Shown here piece by piece: positions 28,289 to 38,053 of a DNA stretch of 64,000 bases. The position numbers and the translations under genes are program-made. Within the stretch, counting starts at the first letter, position 1. Every line of letters starts with the position of its first letter. The stretch comes from Gaiellasilicea sp963811885 (GTDB taxonomy: Bacteria > Actinomycetota > Thermoleophilia > Gaiellales > Gaiellaceae), in NCBI GenBank assembly GCA_963811885.1, contig CAWETB010000004.1:1-64000 (forward strand), given 5' to 3'. The notes beneath the pieces are model-generated. The model was not told the DNA's origin. It was given only the letters and a program-made list of their open reading frames with translations, and made no database searches.

Positions 28289-29043
28289 CGGTCTCCGCCG
28301 TCGTCGTCTCGCACGGCCACGCCCGCGAGCTCGAGCGCTCGCTGCCGGCGCTGGCGCCGCAGGTCGACGAGCTGGTCGTGATCTCGAACGTCCCCGGCAG
28401 CGTCGGGGAGAGGACGACGGGCGCTCGCGTGCTCGAGAACGCACACCCGGTCTCGTTCGCCGCGAACGTCAACCGCGGCGTCGCGGAGACGTCCGGCGAG
28501 CTCGTCGTGATCTCGAATCCGGACGCCTACCCTGAGCCCGGCGCCGTCGCCGAGCTGGCCCGCTTCGCGGAGGAGCATCCGCGCGCCGGCCTCGTCGGCC
28601 CGCTCGTGCTCTGGCCCGACGGGACCTGGCAGCCGAGCCTCCGCCGCTTCCCGACCGTGGTCGGGACGGTCTGGCGCCGCACGCCGCTGCGACTGCTCCG
28701 CGACCCGTACCGCCACCAGGTCTCGCACTACGGCACCCGCCCCGACGAGCCGGTGCAGGGCGACTGGCTGCTCGGCGGCGCCTGCCTGCTGATGCGGCGC
28801 TCGATGCTGGAGGAGCTCGGCGGCTGGGACGCCGGCTTCCGCCACTACGTCGAGGACATCGACCTGGCCTACCGCGCCGCGCAGGCCGGCTGGGAGCGCT
28901 GGCTCGTGCCGTCCGCCGTCGTCCACCACGATTACGCCGCGGTCGTGGACAAGCGCTTCCTCGACCGGCACACGCTCTGGCACGCGCGCGGGATGGCGCG
29001 CTTCCTGCGCAAGCACCCCGAGCGGCTGCTGGCGCTCCGCTAG
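28285..29043 (+). CDS. GT2 glycosyltransferase (rhamnosyltransferase-like)
   Basis: 252 residues, last gene of the coupled operon. VTVSAVVVSHGHARELERSL, SFAANVNRGVAETSGELVVI, SNPDAYPEPGAVAELARF (metal site), QGDWLLGGACLLMRRSMLEE and GFRHYVEDIDLAYRAAQAGW, the last carrying the catalytic-base ED. The stop TAG overlaps the stop of the minus-strand membrane gene, so the two are convergent with no spacer. Confidence 0.9.
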   Translation: MTVSAVVVSHGHARELERSLPALAPQVDELVVISNVPGSVGERTTGARVLENAHPVSFAANVNRGVAETSGELVVISNPDAYPEPGAVAELARFAEEHPRAGLVGPLVLWPDGTWQPSLRRFPTVVGTVWRRTPLRLLRDPYRHQVSHYGTRPDEPVQGDWLLGGACLLMRRSMLEELGGWDAGFRHYVEDIDLAYRAAQAGWERWLVPSAVVHHDYAAVVDKRFLDRHTLWHARGMARFLRKHPERLLALR

Positions 29044-31183
29044 CCCTCGCCGCCGAGCGGGATGAAGTCGAAGCCGACCTGGGCGCCGAGCTCGCGCATG
29101 TCGCCGCTGGACGCGTCGATCTCGTTCGGGACGAACGTGGGCGACGACCGTCACCTCGACGTGGTACGGCACGGTCGCGCGCGTGACGACCTGGGTCGAG
29201 CCCGCACGGCCGGAAGCTTGCGCCGGACGACCTCGTCGACGCGCGCGAAGCCGGGCTGCTTGTCGACGCACCGCGACAGGGCCGATGCGGACGGTGACGT
29301 CGGCCGTCGGGACGCTCGCCGCAGGCGCCCTGCCGTGAGACGACGACCTTGGAGAAGCCGCGCGAGTCGCCGTTCTCCGGCGCGTACTGGCGAAGGACGG
29401 CGCGCTCGAGCCCATCCACCCGTCCGGATAGATGCCGGTCTGCGTGTTCCGGAAGCGGGCCGGCGGCTCGATCCGCCAGAGCTGCATCCCGCCGCGCGGC
29501 TCGCCCACCTTCTCGCCGACGACCTCGACGCCGTTGCCGGTCACGACCCAGTTCACGCCGGGGTCCGGGCTCGATCGTGCCGTCCGGCTTCGCCGAGGTT
29601 CGGCGAGAGCGACGGCAGCGGCGCCGTGCCGTCGAGGCTCCAGATCTTGTCGATCGCGTAGTTCCAGAACTCGAGCAGCCAGATCGGGTTCGTGTCCTTG
29701 CCGAGCTGCTGGCCGAGGAAGAGCGTCGGCTCGCCGCCCGTGGCCTGGTCGACCCAGTCGACGGGCTTGGGCGAGATCTGGTGCATCCGCTCGGAGAAGA
29801 TGTTGAGGCCGCGCGAGGCGTAGATCTCGGTCGTCAGCGCCCAGGTCGTCACCGCGCACGCGGCGACGACGGCGACCACGAGCCCGATCGTCCGCGAGCG
29901 CACGAACGAGCGCACCGCGAGCATGGCGACGGAGACCAGCGCCACGATCACGAGAGCGCGCTCGACGTCGGCCGCGTCCCAGATGAAGTTCCGATTCGCG
30001 AGCTGCGCCGATCGCGAGGCTCGGGGCCTCGAAGTAGGGGTACTGGTCGAGCCTGAACTCGGCCTTGACGATCGAGGAGCAGCGCGACGAGGAAGCCGAC
30101 CGCGAGCGCCGGGGCGGTCGCGATCGGGCGCGCCAGCACGGCTGCGGTCGCGGCGAACACGATCGGTACGAGGTAGATCACGTTCCGCTCGACGATCAGC
30201 AGCGAGAAGACCGTCGAGAGGTACGCGCCCTTGACCGCGGCGTACGCGACGAACGCGACGACACGCCGAGATGCCGACGATGACGAACGCGCGGCCCTCG
30301 GTGGTGGCGCGAACCCGGCGGGACGCGAAGGCCGCGACCGTCGCGACCACCGGCAGCACGGCGAGGCCGATCGTCATCGCGCGCCAGCGACCAGAGGCCG
30401 TGATCGAGAACACGGTGCTTCTCGAAGCCGGTCGCGACGTACCACGCATCGGACCTGTGGCCGGCGGCGGCGCTGACAGCGAGCGCGGCGCCCGACGCGA
30501 GCGTCACCGCGCCGACCCAGTCACCGGCGCTCCAGTCCGTGCGCCACCGCGTGAAGCGATCGGTTCGCCAGAGGAGCACGAAGAGGCCGGCGCAGTAGAC
30601 GACCAGCAGTACCGCCAGCTCGCCGCGGACGAACGGGGCGACGAGGCAGAGCGCTCCCGCCAGGGCGAGCCGTCGCCACGTCGGCCGGGCGATCGCGGCC
30701 GTGATCGCCCAGAGCGCGGTGGTGCTGAACGGGTAGGCGAGCGGCTCCTCGAGCAGGTACGGCGCGTAGGCGAGCGGCGGCGCCGCGACCGCGCCGATCG
30801 CGGCCGCGATCGCCCAGGGCCGCGAGACGACGAAGCGGGCCAGCCCGTAGGCGGGGAAGATCGCCGCCGTCATCACGAGCACGCCGATCAGCTTCGCCGC
30901 CTCCCACGCATCGGTCGGGTCGAGCCACCACGCCGGGGCGACGAGATAGGTGTAGAGCGAGCCGAAGCCGCTCGGCTCGCCGAGGCGCGACGGCATGCCC
31001 GGTCGCGGCGATCCCGCGTGAGATCTGCGTGAACTCGATCTCGTCCGAGAAGATCGACGGGGATACGCGCTGCGACGCCTGCCAGGCGTACAGCGACGCG
31101 AGCACGAGGTACGCGATGCCCAGGAGCCAGCGGGCGGCTCCGGGCGAGAGCCGCTCCGGATCGTGCTCGGCTGCGGAGCTCAC
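29040..31183 (-). CDS. Large membrane glycosyltransferase-like protein, multiply frameshifted
   Basis: Predicted about 714 residues. From GTG 31183 the chain reads VSSAAEHDPERLSPGAARWL, LASLYAWQASQRVSPSIFSD plus EIEFTQISRGIAATG (acidic first loop as in GT-C enzymes), SRLGEPSGFGSLYTYLVAPA, and about ten hydrophobic helices. The soluble C-terminus has EIYASRGLNIFSERMHQISP, WNYAIDKIWSLDGTAPLPS and ends GAQVGFDFIPLGGEG. At least eight frame changes occur, many in G/C runs. GTG 31183 overlaps the stop of the WecA-like gene. I cannot name the sugar or acceptor. Confidence 0.62.
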
Positions 31184-32992
31184 TCGGCGGGCACGCGGGT
31201 CAGAAACGGCGGCGGCGCGATCTCGCGGACGACGAAGCGGCAACCGACACCGGCGTCCGTGCAGGACGCGACCAGCAGCTCGAGCCGCTCCGACGCGGCC
31301 TCCGGGATCGTCACGAGCACCTCATCGACCTGGAGGTCGCCGAGCAGGCGGTCGACGTCGTCGAGGGCGCCGTGGACGGTGACGCCGTGGATCCGGCGCC
31401 GCCTCAGTGCCGGGTTGTCGTCGACGAACCCGACGACGCGCGTCTCCGGCGTCTCGGCCAGCTCACGGGCAAGCGCGCGGCCCGAGCGGCCGGCGCCGAC
31501 GATGAGGACGCGCTGCTGCGGGATGCGCGCACGGCCGAGACCCGGGCAGCAGACGCAGCGCCAGCCGTGACGCCGCGACCAGCGTCATGCACAGCAACGC
31601 GTCGACGAAGAAGATCTCGAGCGGGAAGTCGGTGAGCGGACGGATTGCGCGGACGATCCCGATCGTGAGCGGCACGGACAGCGCGACCGCGCCGGCGATC
31701 GCGAGCAGGTCGCGGGCCGACGCGAAGCGCCAGATCCGCCGGTAGATCCCGAAGACGACGAAGAGCACGTAGCGGACGCCGAGCAGGATCGGCAGCGCCG
31801 CGAGGAAGATGCGCGCGCTGGATGTAGCGTGCCGCTGCCGTCGACGAACAGGAGATACGACGCCAGGAACGAGAAGCAGATGATCGCGAAGTCCGTCGAG
31901 CACCTCGACGAGGCGGCGAGGGTTGGAGAAGAACGCCCGCCAGAGCGGCGGGGCCGGACCGGGATCCTCGCGGCGGGAGCGCTCCTGCAGGTCGCTGAGG
32001 AAGCTGGCGAACTGGACGAGGACGACGAACGAGATCAGCACCCCGACGGCGGTGACGCGGGCGTTCGCGAGCACGTTGTACGCGAGCGCGGTGGCGCCGA
32101 GCAGCAACGCGAGCAGCGTCAGCGCGGCGACCGCCTGCTGCTCGGAGAGGCCGTAGTAGACGAGCCGGTGCGAGGAGTGGTCGGTGCCGCCCTGGGTCAC
32201 GGGCCGCCGCTCGATCGTCCGGCGCACGGTCACGAGCGTCGTGTCCAGGATCGGGACCGCCAGCACGAGCAGCGGCAGCACGAGGCTCGTCAGCGTCGCA
32301 CCGGCGGTGGTCCAGCTCGATGCGAGCGCGAGCGAGGCGAGGCCGAAGCCGATCACCTGGCTGCCGGAGTCGCCCATGAAGACCCGGGCGCTGCGGCCGG
32401 GCCGCAGGTTGAAGGGGAGGAAGCCGAGGCAGGCGCCGCCGAGCGCGAGCGCGACCACGAGCGCGAGCTCGCCCGAGTCCTGGTCGAGCGCGGCGACCGC
32501 GAAGACGGCGCAGGACACCGTCGCGAGCGACGCGGCGAGGCCGTCCATGTTGTCGAGCAGGTTGAACGCGTTCGTGATCCCGACGAGCCAGACGAGCCCG
32601 ACCGCCGTCGCGAGCAGGTTGTTGCCGACGATCTCGACCGTCAGCCCGGATGCCAGGACGAGGGCCGCCGCCGCGAACTGGGCCGCCAGCTTCGCGACCG
32701 GCTTCAGCGTGTAGACGTCGTCGACGAAGCCGGCGACGAAGAGGATCGCGCAGCCGCCGAGGATCCCGAGCAGCTCGCTGCTCGCGTCGGTTGCTCCGAC
32801 CGCGACCGCCGCGCCGACTCCCGCCACGAGGCCGAGGAAGATGCCGACCCCGCCGAAGACGGGCGTCGAGCGAGCATGCCAGCGCTCACCGGAGGGATCG
32901 GCGACGAGCCGGCCGCCCACGCCGACGCGCAGCAGCGCGTAGAGGGTCAGCGCCGCGACGGACAGCGCGGCGACCGCAGCGATCGCGTTCAC
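31180..32992 (-). CDS. WecA/TagO-like phospho-sugar transferase fused to a CapD-type N-terminal half, frameshifted
   Basis: Residues 1-330 form a polytopic GlcNAc-1-phosphate transferase: DPSGERWHARSTPVFGGVGI, FVAGFVDDVYTLKP, NAFNLLDNMDGLAASLA (the NxxNxxDxxDG site), RVFMGDSGSQVIGFGLASL and TDHSSHRLVYYGLSEQQA. Then follow four more helices starting IICFSFLASYLLFVDGSG and ILLGVRYVLFVVFGIYRRIW, the membrane part of CapD/WbpM proteins, and a Rossmann domain RVLIVGAGRSGRALARELAE with FVDDNPALRRRRIHG. The dehydratase domain of CapD is absent; the gene stops after DEVLVTIPEAASERL and a short tail. Shifts lie near 31580, 31818 and 31898. Confidence 0.72.
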
Positions 32993-33044
32993 GGAACGAC
33001 AGGGTAGAGCAGTCGTGTTAGGCGGAGATGTGCCTGCACCGGAC

Positions 33045-33055
33045 TACAGTAGTCC
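33045..33055 (+). promoter_or_regulatory. Overlapping -10-like boxes TACAGT/TAGTCC of the exporter permease
   Basis: TAGTCC ends 6 bases before GTG 33062 and TACAGT ends 11 before it. This is the only promoter-like sequence in the 69-base gap between the divergent WecA-like gene and the permease. Confidence 0.35.
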
Positions 33056-33061
33056 CCGGCC

Positions 33062-33864
33062 GTGACGGTTTACGCAGACCTCTTCCGCTATCGCGAGCTC
33101 TTCGGGAGCCTCTTTCGCCGCGACCTGCGGGCGAAGTACAAGGGCTCCGTGCTCGGGCTCGCCTGGTCGCTCGCGCATCCGGTCGTGCTGATGCTCGTCT
33201 ACCTGCTCGTCTTCAGCGTGCTGCTGAAGATCCAGACCTCGGACTACGAGCACTACTGGCTCTTCCTGCTCTCCGGGTTGCCGGTGTGGGTCTTCTTCGC
33301 CACCTCGCTGCAATCGTCGTCGCGAAGCCTGCTCGAGAACGCGAACCTGATCCGGAAGGTGCGCTTCCCGCGCCAGCTCGTGCCGCTCTCGATGGTCGCG
33401 ACCCAGCTCGTCGGCTTCGCGGTGATGGTCGCGATCGTGATCGTGCTCAGCCTCGTCTATCTGCCCGACTCGCGCGCGACGGTCTGGCTCTCGCTGCCGG
33501 TCGGCGTGCTGATCGTCGGCTTCGTCGCCGGGCTCTCGCTCGCCGTGGCGTCGCTGAACGCGATCTACCGCGACGTCGAGCACATCGTCGCGGCGCTGCT
33601 CCTGCCGTGGTTCTTCCTGACGCCGGTGCTCTATTCGCTCGACGAGATCCCGGGCGCGGACGACCACCCCTGGCTCGTGGACTTCGTCCACTGGGGCAAC
33701 CCTGCTCACCCCCGCGATCGAGTCGTTCCGCGACCCGATCTTCTTCGGCGAGCTGCCGGCGGCGGGCGACTTGATCTACCTCGTCGTCGCGACCGTCGCT
33801 CTCGCTCGCGCTCGGCGCGTTCGTCTTCAACCGCGTCGACGACCGCGTGGCAGTCGAAGTCTGA
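33062..33864 (+). CDS. ABC-2 type polysaccharide exporter permease (Wzm/TagG-like), frameshifted near the 3' end
   Basis: About 265 residues. The N-terminus is LFRYRELFGSLFRRDLRAKY with KGSVLGLAWSLAHPVVLMLV, the TagG/RfbA/Wzm signature, followed by six hydrophobic helices and LENANLIRKVRFPRQLVPLS. Near 33697 an extra base moves the reading to another frame (PAIESFRDPIFFGELPAAGD), and a second shift near 33800 leads to the end FVFNRVDDRVAVEV at TGA 33862-33864. It pairs with the ATPase at 36569. It overlaps the minus-strand gene end at 33827 by 38 bases. Confidence 0.85.
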
Positions 33865-34639
33865 TCCGTCCGTCGAAGATCGCCGGCTCGCCGTCCGGGA
33901 CGTAGGCCGGGAGACCCTCGTGCTCGGCCGGCTCGAGGCCGGTCAGCAGCGACGGCAGCAGCAGCGGATGCGAGAACGCCGGGTTGCGGCCGCCACCGGG
34001 CGCCCACGGCCGCAGCGCGCGCTCCCGGGATTCGATCGAGCCGCCGACGGCGGCGAAGCCCTCCGCATGGGCGTCGAGGATCCGTTGTGACCAGTCCGGC
34101 TCCGGGATCGCGCCCGCGACGAGGTGGGCGGTTGCGACGGCGTCGTCCTCGACCAGCGGCTCCTCCTGGGCCGCCAGCGCCGCCGTCGTCTCCGGGTCGT
34201 CGCCGCCGCGGACGACGACGGCGAGCCGCCGCTCGTCGATGCGGGGCAGCACCTCGGCATCCAGCTCGAGCGGCTGAGAGCCGACCTCGGCGAACCAGAA
34301 GCGGAGCTCCTCGACGAGGTCGAAGGCGAGCCGGTAGCGGCCCGGCGGCTGCGGCGCGCGCACGCGCAGCGCCACCTCGATCTCGTCGCCGGGCGCGACC
34401 GGGCCGCCGAAGTCGACGCGCGGGCCGTCCCAGACGATCGCGTTGCCGCGGTCGTCGAGCCAGTGGTAGGAGAGCCTGACGCCGAGCTCGCCGCGGAGGC
34501 GCCAGGTCGCGGTGCCGGCGTTCTGCAGCACCACCTCGACGGCGCTCTCGGCGCCGGCGCGGAAGTCCGGCAGGTCGTAGCCGAGCCACCGGACCGCAAG
34601 CGGGCCGGCGGGGATGGGATGCTCGCCGACTCGCTCCAT
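33827..34639 (-). CDS. Protein with N-terminal Ig-like beta-sandwich, unknown function
   Basis: 270 residues, no signal peptide or membrane helix. Residues 10-125 alternate hydrophobic and polar residues (SAVEVVLQNAGTATWRLRGE, VRLSYHWLDDRGNAIVWDGP, PPGRYRLAFDLVEELRFWFA) in the pattern of Ig-like/NBR1-type sandwiches. The remainder (ALRPWAPGGGRNPAFSHPLL onward) is unassigned. A similar sandwich-like pattern occurs in the C-terminal domain of the exporter ATPase at 36569, so both might bind the exported glycan; this is inference. It diverges from hemE with 23 bases between starts. Confidence 0.65.
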   Translation of the reverse strand: MERVGEHPIPAGPLAVRWLGYDLPDFRAGAESAVEVVLQNAGTATWRLRGELGVRLSYHWLDDRGNAIVWDGPRVDFGGPVAPGDEIEVALRVRAPQPPGRYRLAFDLVEELRFWFAEVGSQPLELDAEVLPRIDERRLAVVVRGGDDPETTAALAAQEEPLVEDDAVATAHLVAGAIPEPDWSQRILDAHAEGFAAVGGSIESRERALRPWAPGGGRNPAFSHPLLLPSLLTGLEPAEHEGLPAYVPDGEPAIFDGRIRLRLPRGRRRG

Positions 34640-34662
34640 GCCGCAGCTAGCCTACTGCGGCG

Positions 34663-35694
34663 ATGAGCGAGCCCCTTCTCGTCCGCGCGGCGCGCCTGGA
34701 GCCGACCGAGCGCACGCCGGTCTGGTTCATGCGCCAGGCGGGCCGCTCGCTGCCGGAGTACCGCGAGATCCGGAAGTCGCACACGCTCTTCGAGGTCTGC
34801 TACGAGCCGGAGCTCTGCGCCGAGGTGACGTTGCAGCCGGTGCGCCGCCACGACGTCGACGCGGCCGTCATGTTCGCGGACATCATGCTGCCGCTGCTCG
34901 GGATGGGCGTGAACGTCGAGCTGGTCGAGAACGTCGGCCCCGTGATCGAGCAGCCGATCCGCTCGCTCGCCGACGTCGAGAAGCTCACCGTCCCCGAGCC
35001 GGAGGAGTCGGTGCCGTTCATCCTCGAGGCCGTCTCGATCGTGCGCCGCGAGCTGCGCCCCGATCAGGCCGTGATCGGCTTCTGCGGCGGGCCGTTCACC
35101 GTCGCCGGCTACCTGATCGAGGGCAAGCCGAGCCGGGAGTTCCTGAACGTGAAGCGGATGATGTACGCCGAGCCGGAGACCTGGCACGCGCTGATGGAGA
35201 AGCTCACCGATGCCTTCTCCCTCTACGTCGCCGCGAAGGTGCGGGCCGGCGCCGACGTGATCCAGCTCTTCGACTCGTGGGTGGGAGCGCTCTCGCCGCA
35301 GGACTACGAGGAGTTCGTGCAGCCGTACTCGGCGCGCATCCTCGCCGCGGTCGACTGCCCGACGATCCACTTCGGCACCGGCACGGCGACGCTGCTCGAG
35401 GCGATGCGCGACGCGGGCGGCGACGTGATCGGGCTCGACTGGCGGATCCCGCTCGACTGGGGCTGGCAGCAGGTCGGCGACGACCGCGGCGTGCAGGGCA
35501 ACCTCGACGGAGCCGTTCTCTTCGGGCCGTGGGAGCGGATCGAGGCGGCGACCCTCGACGTGCTCGCCCGCGCGGCCGGCCGGCCGGGCCACATCTTCAA
35601 CCTCGGCCACGGCGTCATGCCCGACACCGATCCCGACGTGCTCGGACGGTTGCGCGCCTTCGTGCACGAGCAGACCGCTCGCGTGCCGGCGTGA
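34663..35694 (+). CDS. hemE: Uroporphyrinogen decarboxylase
   Basis: 343 residues, full length. It decarboxylates the four acetate side chains of uroporphyrinogen III to give coproporphyrinogen III. The diagnostic RTPVWFMRQAGRSLPEYREI is at residues 18-37, and GFCGGPFTVAGYLIEGKPS, QLFDSWVGALSP, HFGTGTATLLEAM, VIGLDWRIPLDWG and FNLGHGVMPDTDPD follow in order. A TAGCCT box lies 9 bases before the ATG. The stop overlaps the GTG of hemH by 4 bases. Confidence 0.97.
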   Translation: MSEPLLVRAARLEPTERTPVWFMRQAGRSLPEYREIRKSHTLFEVCYEPELCAEVTLQPVRRHDVDAAVMFADIMLPLLGMGVNVELVENVGPVIEQPIRSLADVEKLTVPEPEESVPFILEAVSIVRRELRPDQAVIGFCGGPFTVAGYLIEGKPSREFLNVKRMMYAEPETWHALMEKLTDAFSLYVAAKVRAGADVIQLFDSWVGALSPQDYEEFVQPYSARILAAVDCPTIHFGTGTATLLEAMRDAGGDVIGLDWRIPLDWGWQQVGDDRGVQGNLDGAVLFGPWERIEAATLDVLARAAGRPGHIFNLGHGVMPDTDPDVLGRLRAFVHEQTARVPA

Positions 35695-36572
35695 ACACTG
35701 CGGTCGTCCTGATGGCCTACGGGTCGCCGGACCGGCTCGAGGACGTGCCGGCCTACTACGCCGACATCCGCGGCGGCCGGCCGATCAAGCCCGAGCAGCT
35801 CGAGGATCTCGTCGCGCGCTACCGCCGGCTCGGGATCGAGGATTCGAACCCGCTCAACGAGATCACCGAGGCGACCCGGGCCGCGCTCGAGGCCGAGCTC
35901 GGCATCCCCGTCTTCACCGGCATGCGCCACTGGCAGCCGCGGATCGCCGACGCGGTCGAGCAGGCGCTCGCCGGCGGCGCCGACGTGATCGTCGGCCTCG
36001 TGCTGGCGCCGCACTACTCGTCGATGTCGATCGAGCGCTACCGCGCGCAGCTCGTCGACGCCGTCGGCGGCCGCGCCGAGATCCGCTTCGTCGAGCGCTG
36101 GGGCGACGAGCCCGGGTTCGTCGAGCTGATCGCCGACCGCGTTCGGGGCACCGACGCTCACGTCGTCTTCACGGCCCATTCGCTGCCGGCCCGGATCCTC
36201 GCCGACGGCGACCCCTACAAGGACGAGCTGCTCGAGACGTCACGTCTCGTCGCGGAGAAGGCCGGCGTGGAGGAGTGGTCGTTCTCGTTCCAGAGCGAGT
36301 CGCCGACGGGCGAGCCGTGGCTCGGCCCGGACATCCTCGAGCACCTGAATGCGCTCGCCGCCGACGGCGTCCGCCACGTGCTCGTCGCGCCGGTCGGCTT
36401 CGTCGCCGACCACCTCGAGATCAAGTGGGACCTCGACGTCGAGGCGCAGGAGCGCGCGGCGGAGCTCGGGCTCGCGCTCGACCGGATCGAGCTGCCGAAC
36501 GCCGAGCCCGCCTTCATTCGGGTGCTCGCGGGGCTCGTCCGGCGTGCGGCGGCTGTACCGTTGAACGCGTGA
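35691..36572 (+). CDS. hemH: Ferrochelatase
   Basis: 293 residues. It inserts Fe2+ into the porphyrin; in Actinomycetota the family normally acts on coproporphyrin III. Motifs: VVLMAYGSPDRLEDVPAYYA, GMRHWQPRIADAV, LAPHYSSMSIERY, the catalytic VFTAHSLPARIL, SFSFQSESPTGEPWLGPDIL and VAPVGFVADHLEIKWDLDVE with the conserved acidic patch. Intact and coupled to hemE upstream and to the ABC ATPase downstream. No other heme gene (hemG/hemY/hemQ) is in the window. Confidence 0.95.
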   Translation: MNTAVVLMAYGSPDRLEDVPAYYADIRGGRPIKPEQLEDLVARYRRLGIEDSNPLNEITEATRAALEAELGIPVFTGMRHWQPRIADAVEQALAGGADVIVGLVLAPHYSSMSIERYRAQLVDAVGGRAEIRFVERWGDEPGFVELIADRVRGTDAHVVFTAHSLPARILADGDPYKDELLETSRLVAEKAGVEEWSFSFQSESPTGEPWLGPDILEHLNALAADGVRHVLVAPVGFVADHLEIKWDLDVEAQERAAELGLALDRIELPNAEPAFIRVLAGLVRRAAAVPLNA

Positions 36573-37771
36573 AGACGGGCCAGATCCGGGTCGACGGGGT
36601 CTCGCGCCGCTTCCGCGTCCACGCGAACGAGGCGCGCAGCCTGAAGGAGCTGTTCGTCCTGCGCGGCCGCACCGACGCGCAGGACGTGCAGGCGCTCGAA
36701 GACGTGTCGCTCGCCGTCGAGCCGGGGGAGGCGGTCGGGCTCGTCGGCCGCAACGGCTCAGGCAAGTCGACGCTGCTGCGGCTGATCGCCGGGATCATCA
36801 AGCCGACGACGGGACGAGTCGACGTCGGCGGCCGGATCGGCTCGCTGCTCGAGCTCGGCGCCGGCTTCCACCCCGACTTCAGCGGCCGCGAGAACGTCTT
36901 CCTGAACGGCGCCATCTACGGGCTCAAGCGCACTCAGATCCGCGAGCGCTTCGACGAGATCGTCTCCTTCGCGGAGCTCGAGCATGCGATCGACCGGCCC
37001 GTGCGCACCTACTCCTCCGGGATGTACATGCGCCTCGGCTTCTCGATCGCGGCGCATCTCGACGCCGACATCCTCCTGCTCGACGAGGTCTTCGCCGTCG
37101 GCGACGAGGCCTTCCAGCGCAAGTGCTTCGGCAAGGTCTTCGAGTTCAAGCAGCGCGGCGGCACGATCGTCTTCGTCTCGCACGACGCCACCCAGGTGGA
37201 GCGGCTCTGCGAGCGCGCGGTGCTGCTGCGCGATGGCCGGCTCGAGTTCGACGGGCCGACGCACGAGGCGATCGTCCGCTACCGCAAGGTCCTCGCCGCC
37301 GAGGCGGACCCGGCCGAGCGTGCCGCGGGACTGCGCGAGTGGGGTACGGGCGAGGCGACGATCGCGGCCGCGCGGCTCGTGGGCCGCGAGGGCCAGGAGC
37401 GGCAGCAGTTCCTCGCCGGCGAGCCGTTCTCGCTGCGGCTCCGGATCGAGGCCGAGAACGGGATCGCGCCGCCGCAGCTCCAGCTCGAGCTGCGTGACGA
37501 GGCCGGCCTGCTCGTCGCGTCGGACGTGCTCGACACCGGCCGGGTCGGCTGGGCAGACGGCGCGCGGGATCTCCGCTACGACGTCGACCGGCTCCCGCTC
37601 TCCGACGGGCGCTTCCACCTCCGGCTCGGCCTCGCCGACGCGAGCGGCGAGCGGGTGCTGCACTGGCTCGACGACGCGCTCACCTTCCTCGTCTATCCGG
37701 CCGGCGAGGAACGCGGCGTCGTCCGGCTGGAAGGGAGCTGGGCCGCGGAGAAGAATTCCGTCGAGCGATGA
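36569..37771 (+). CDS. Polysaccharide exporter ATPase with carbohydrate-binding C-terminal domain (Wzt/TagH-like)
   Basis: 400 residues. The nucleotide-binding domain has Walker A GLVGRNGSGKSTLLRLIAG, signature RTYSSGMYMRLGFSIAAHL, Walker B ADILLLDEVFAVGDE and the switch histidine in IVFVSHDATQ. Residues about 255-400 form a separate beta-rich domain (QFLAGEPFSLRLRIEAE, RVLHWLDDALTFLVYP), as in Wzt proteins that read the finished glycan end before export. It overlaps hemH by 4 bases, although its permease lies 2.7 kb upstream, ahead of hemE. Confidence 0.93.
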   Translation: MKTGQIRVDGVSRRFRVHANEARSLKELFVLRGRTDAQDVQALEDVSLAVEPGEAVGLVGRNGSGKSTLLRLIAGIIKPTTGRVDVGGRIGSLLELGAGFHPDFSGRENVFLNGAIYGLKRTQIRERFDEIVSFAELEHAIDRPVRTYSSGMYMRLGFSIAAHLDADILLLDEVFAVGDEAFQRKCFGKVFEFKQRGGTIVFVSHDATQVERLCERAVLLRDGRLEFDGPTHEAIVRYRKVLAAEADPAERAAGLREWGTGEATIAAARLVGREGQERQQFLAGEPFSLRLRIEAENGIAPPQLQLELRDEAGLLVASDVLDTGRVGWADGARDLRYDVDRLPLSDGRFHLRLGLADASGERVLHWLDDALTFLVYPAGEERGVVRLEGSWAAEKNSVER

Positions 37772-38053
37772 GCTCACGCAGCTGTCCCAACTGGCCGGAC
37801 CTGATGGAGATCGCTCCGGATCTTCAGTTCATGCACTACACCGTCGCCGAGGCGCAGCTGCCCGTCGACGTCCTGACGGCGATCTCGCACGTCTCGCTCG
37901 GCGACGTCGCGATCTGCTGCGACCTCGAGCACCACGTCTATCTACGACGGGCACACCGATCCCGAGGTGGCCGAGGCGCTCCGCGGGACGCACTGGTACG
38001 AGGTGCACGAGTACGCCGAGCGCGGCCCCGGCTCGGGCCAGTCAGCGGCCTAG
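37768..38053 (+). CDS. Small uncharacterised protein, one frameshift
   Basis: About 94 residues, overlapping the ATPase stop (ATGA). The first frame reads SSRSCPNWPDLMEIAPDLQF, HYTVAEAQLPVDVLTAISH and GDVAICCDLEHHVY; an extra base near 37942 then moves to YDGHTDPEVAEALRGTHWYE and ends GPGSGQSAA with TAG 38051-38053. Conserved-looking Cys residues and the His-rich centre could bind a metal, but I do not recognise the family. It overlaps the end of the PolX-like gene by 12 bases. Confidence 0.6.

Noticed and set aside
34087..34666. Plus-strand Arg/Gly-rich ORFs opposite the Ig-like gene
   Set aside because: Composition is that of shadow frames, and the minus-strand protein has clear beta-sandwich patterning.
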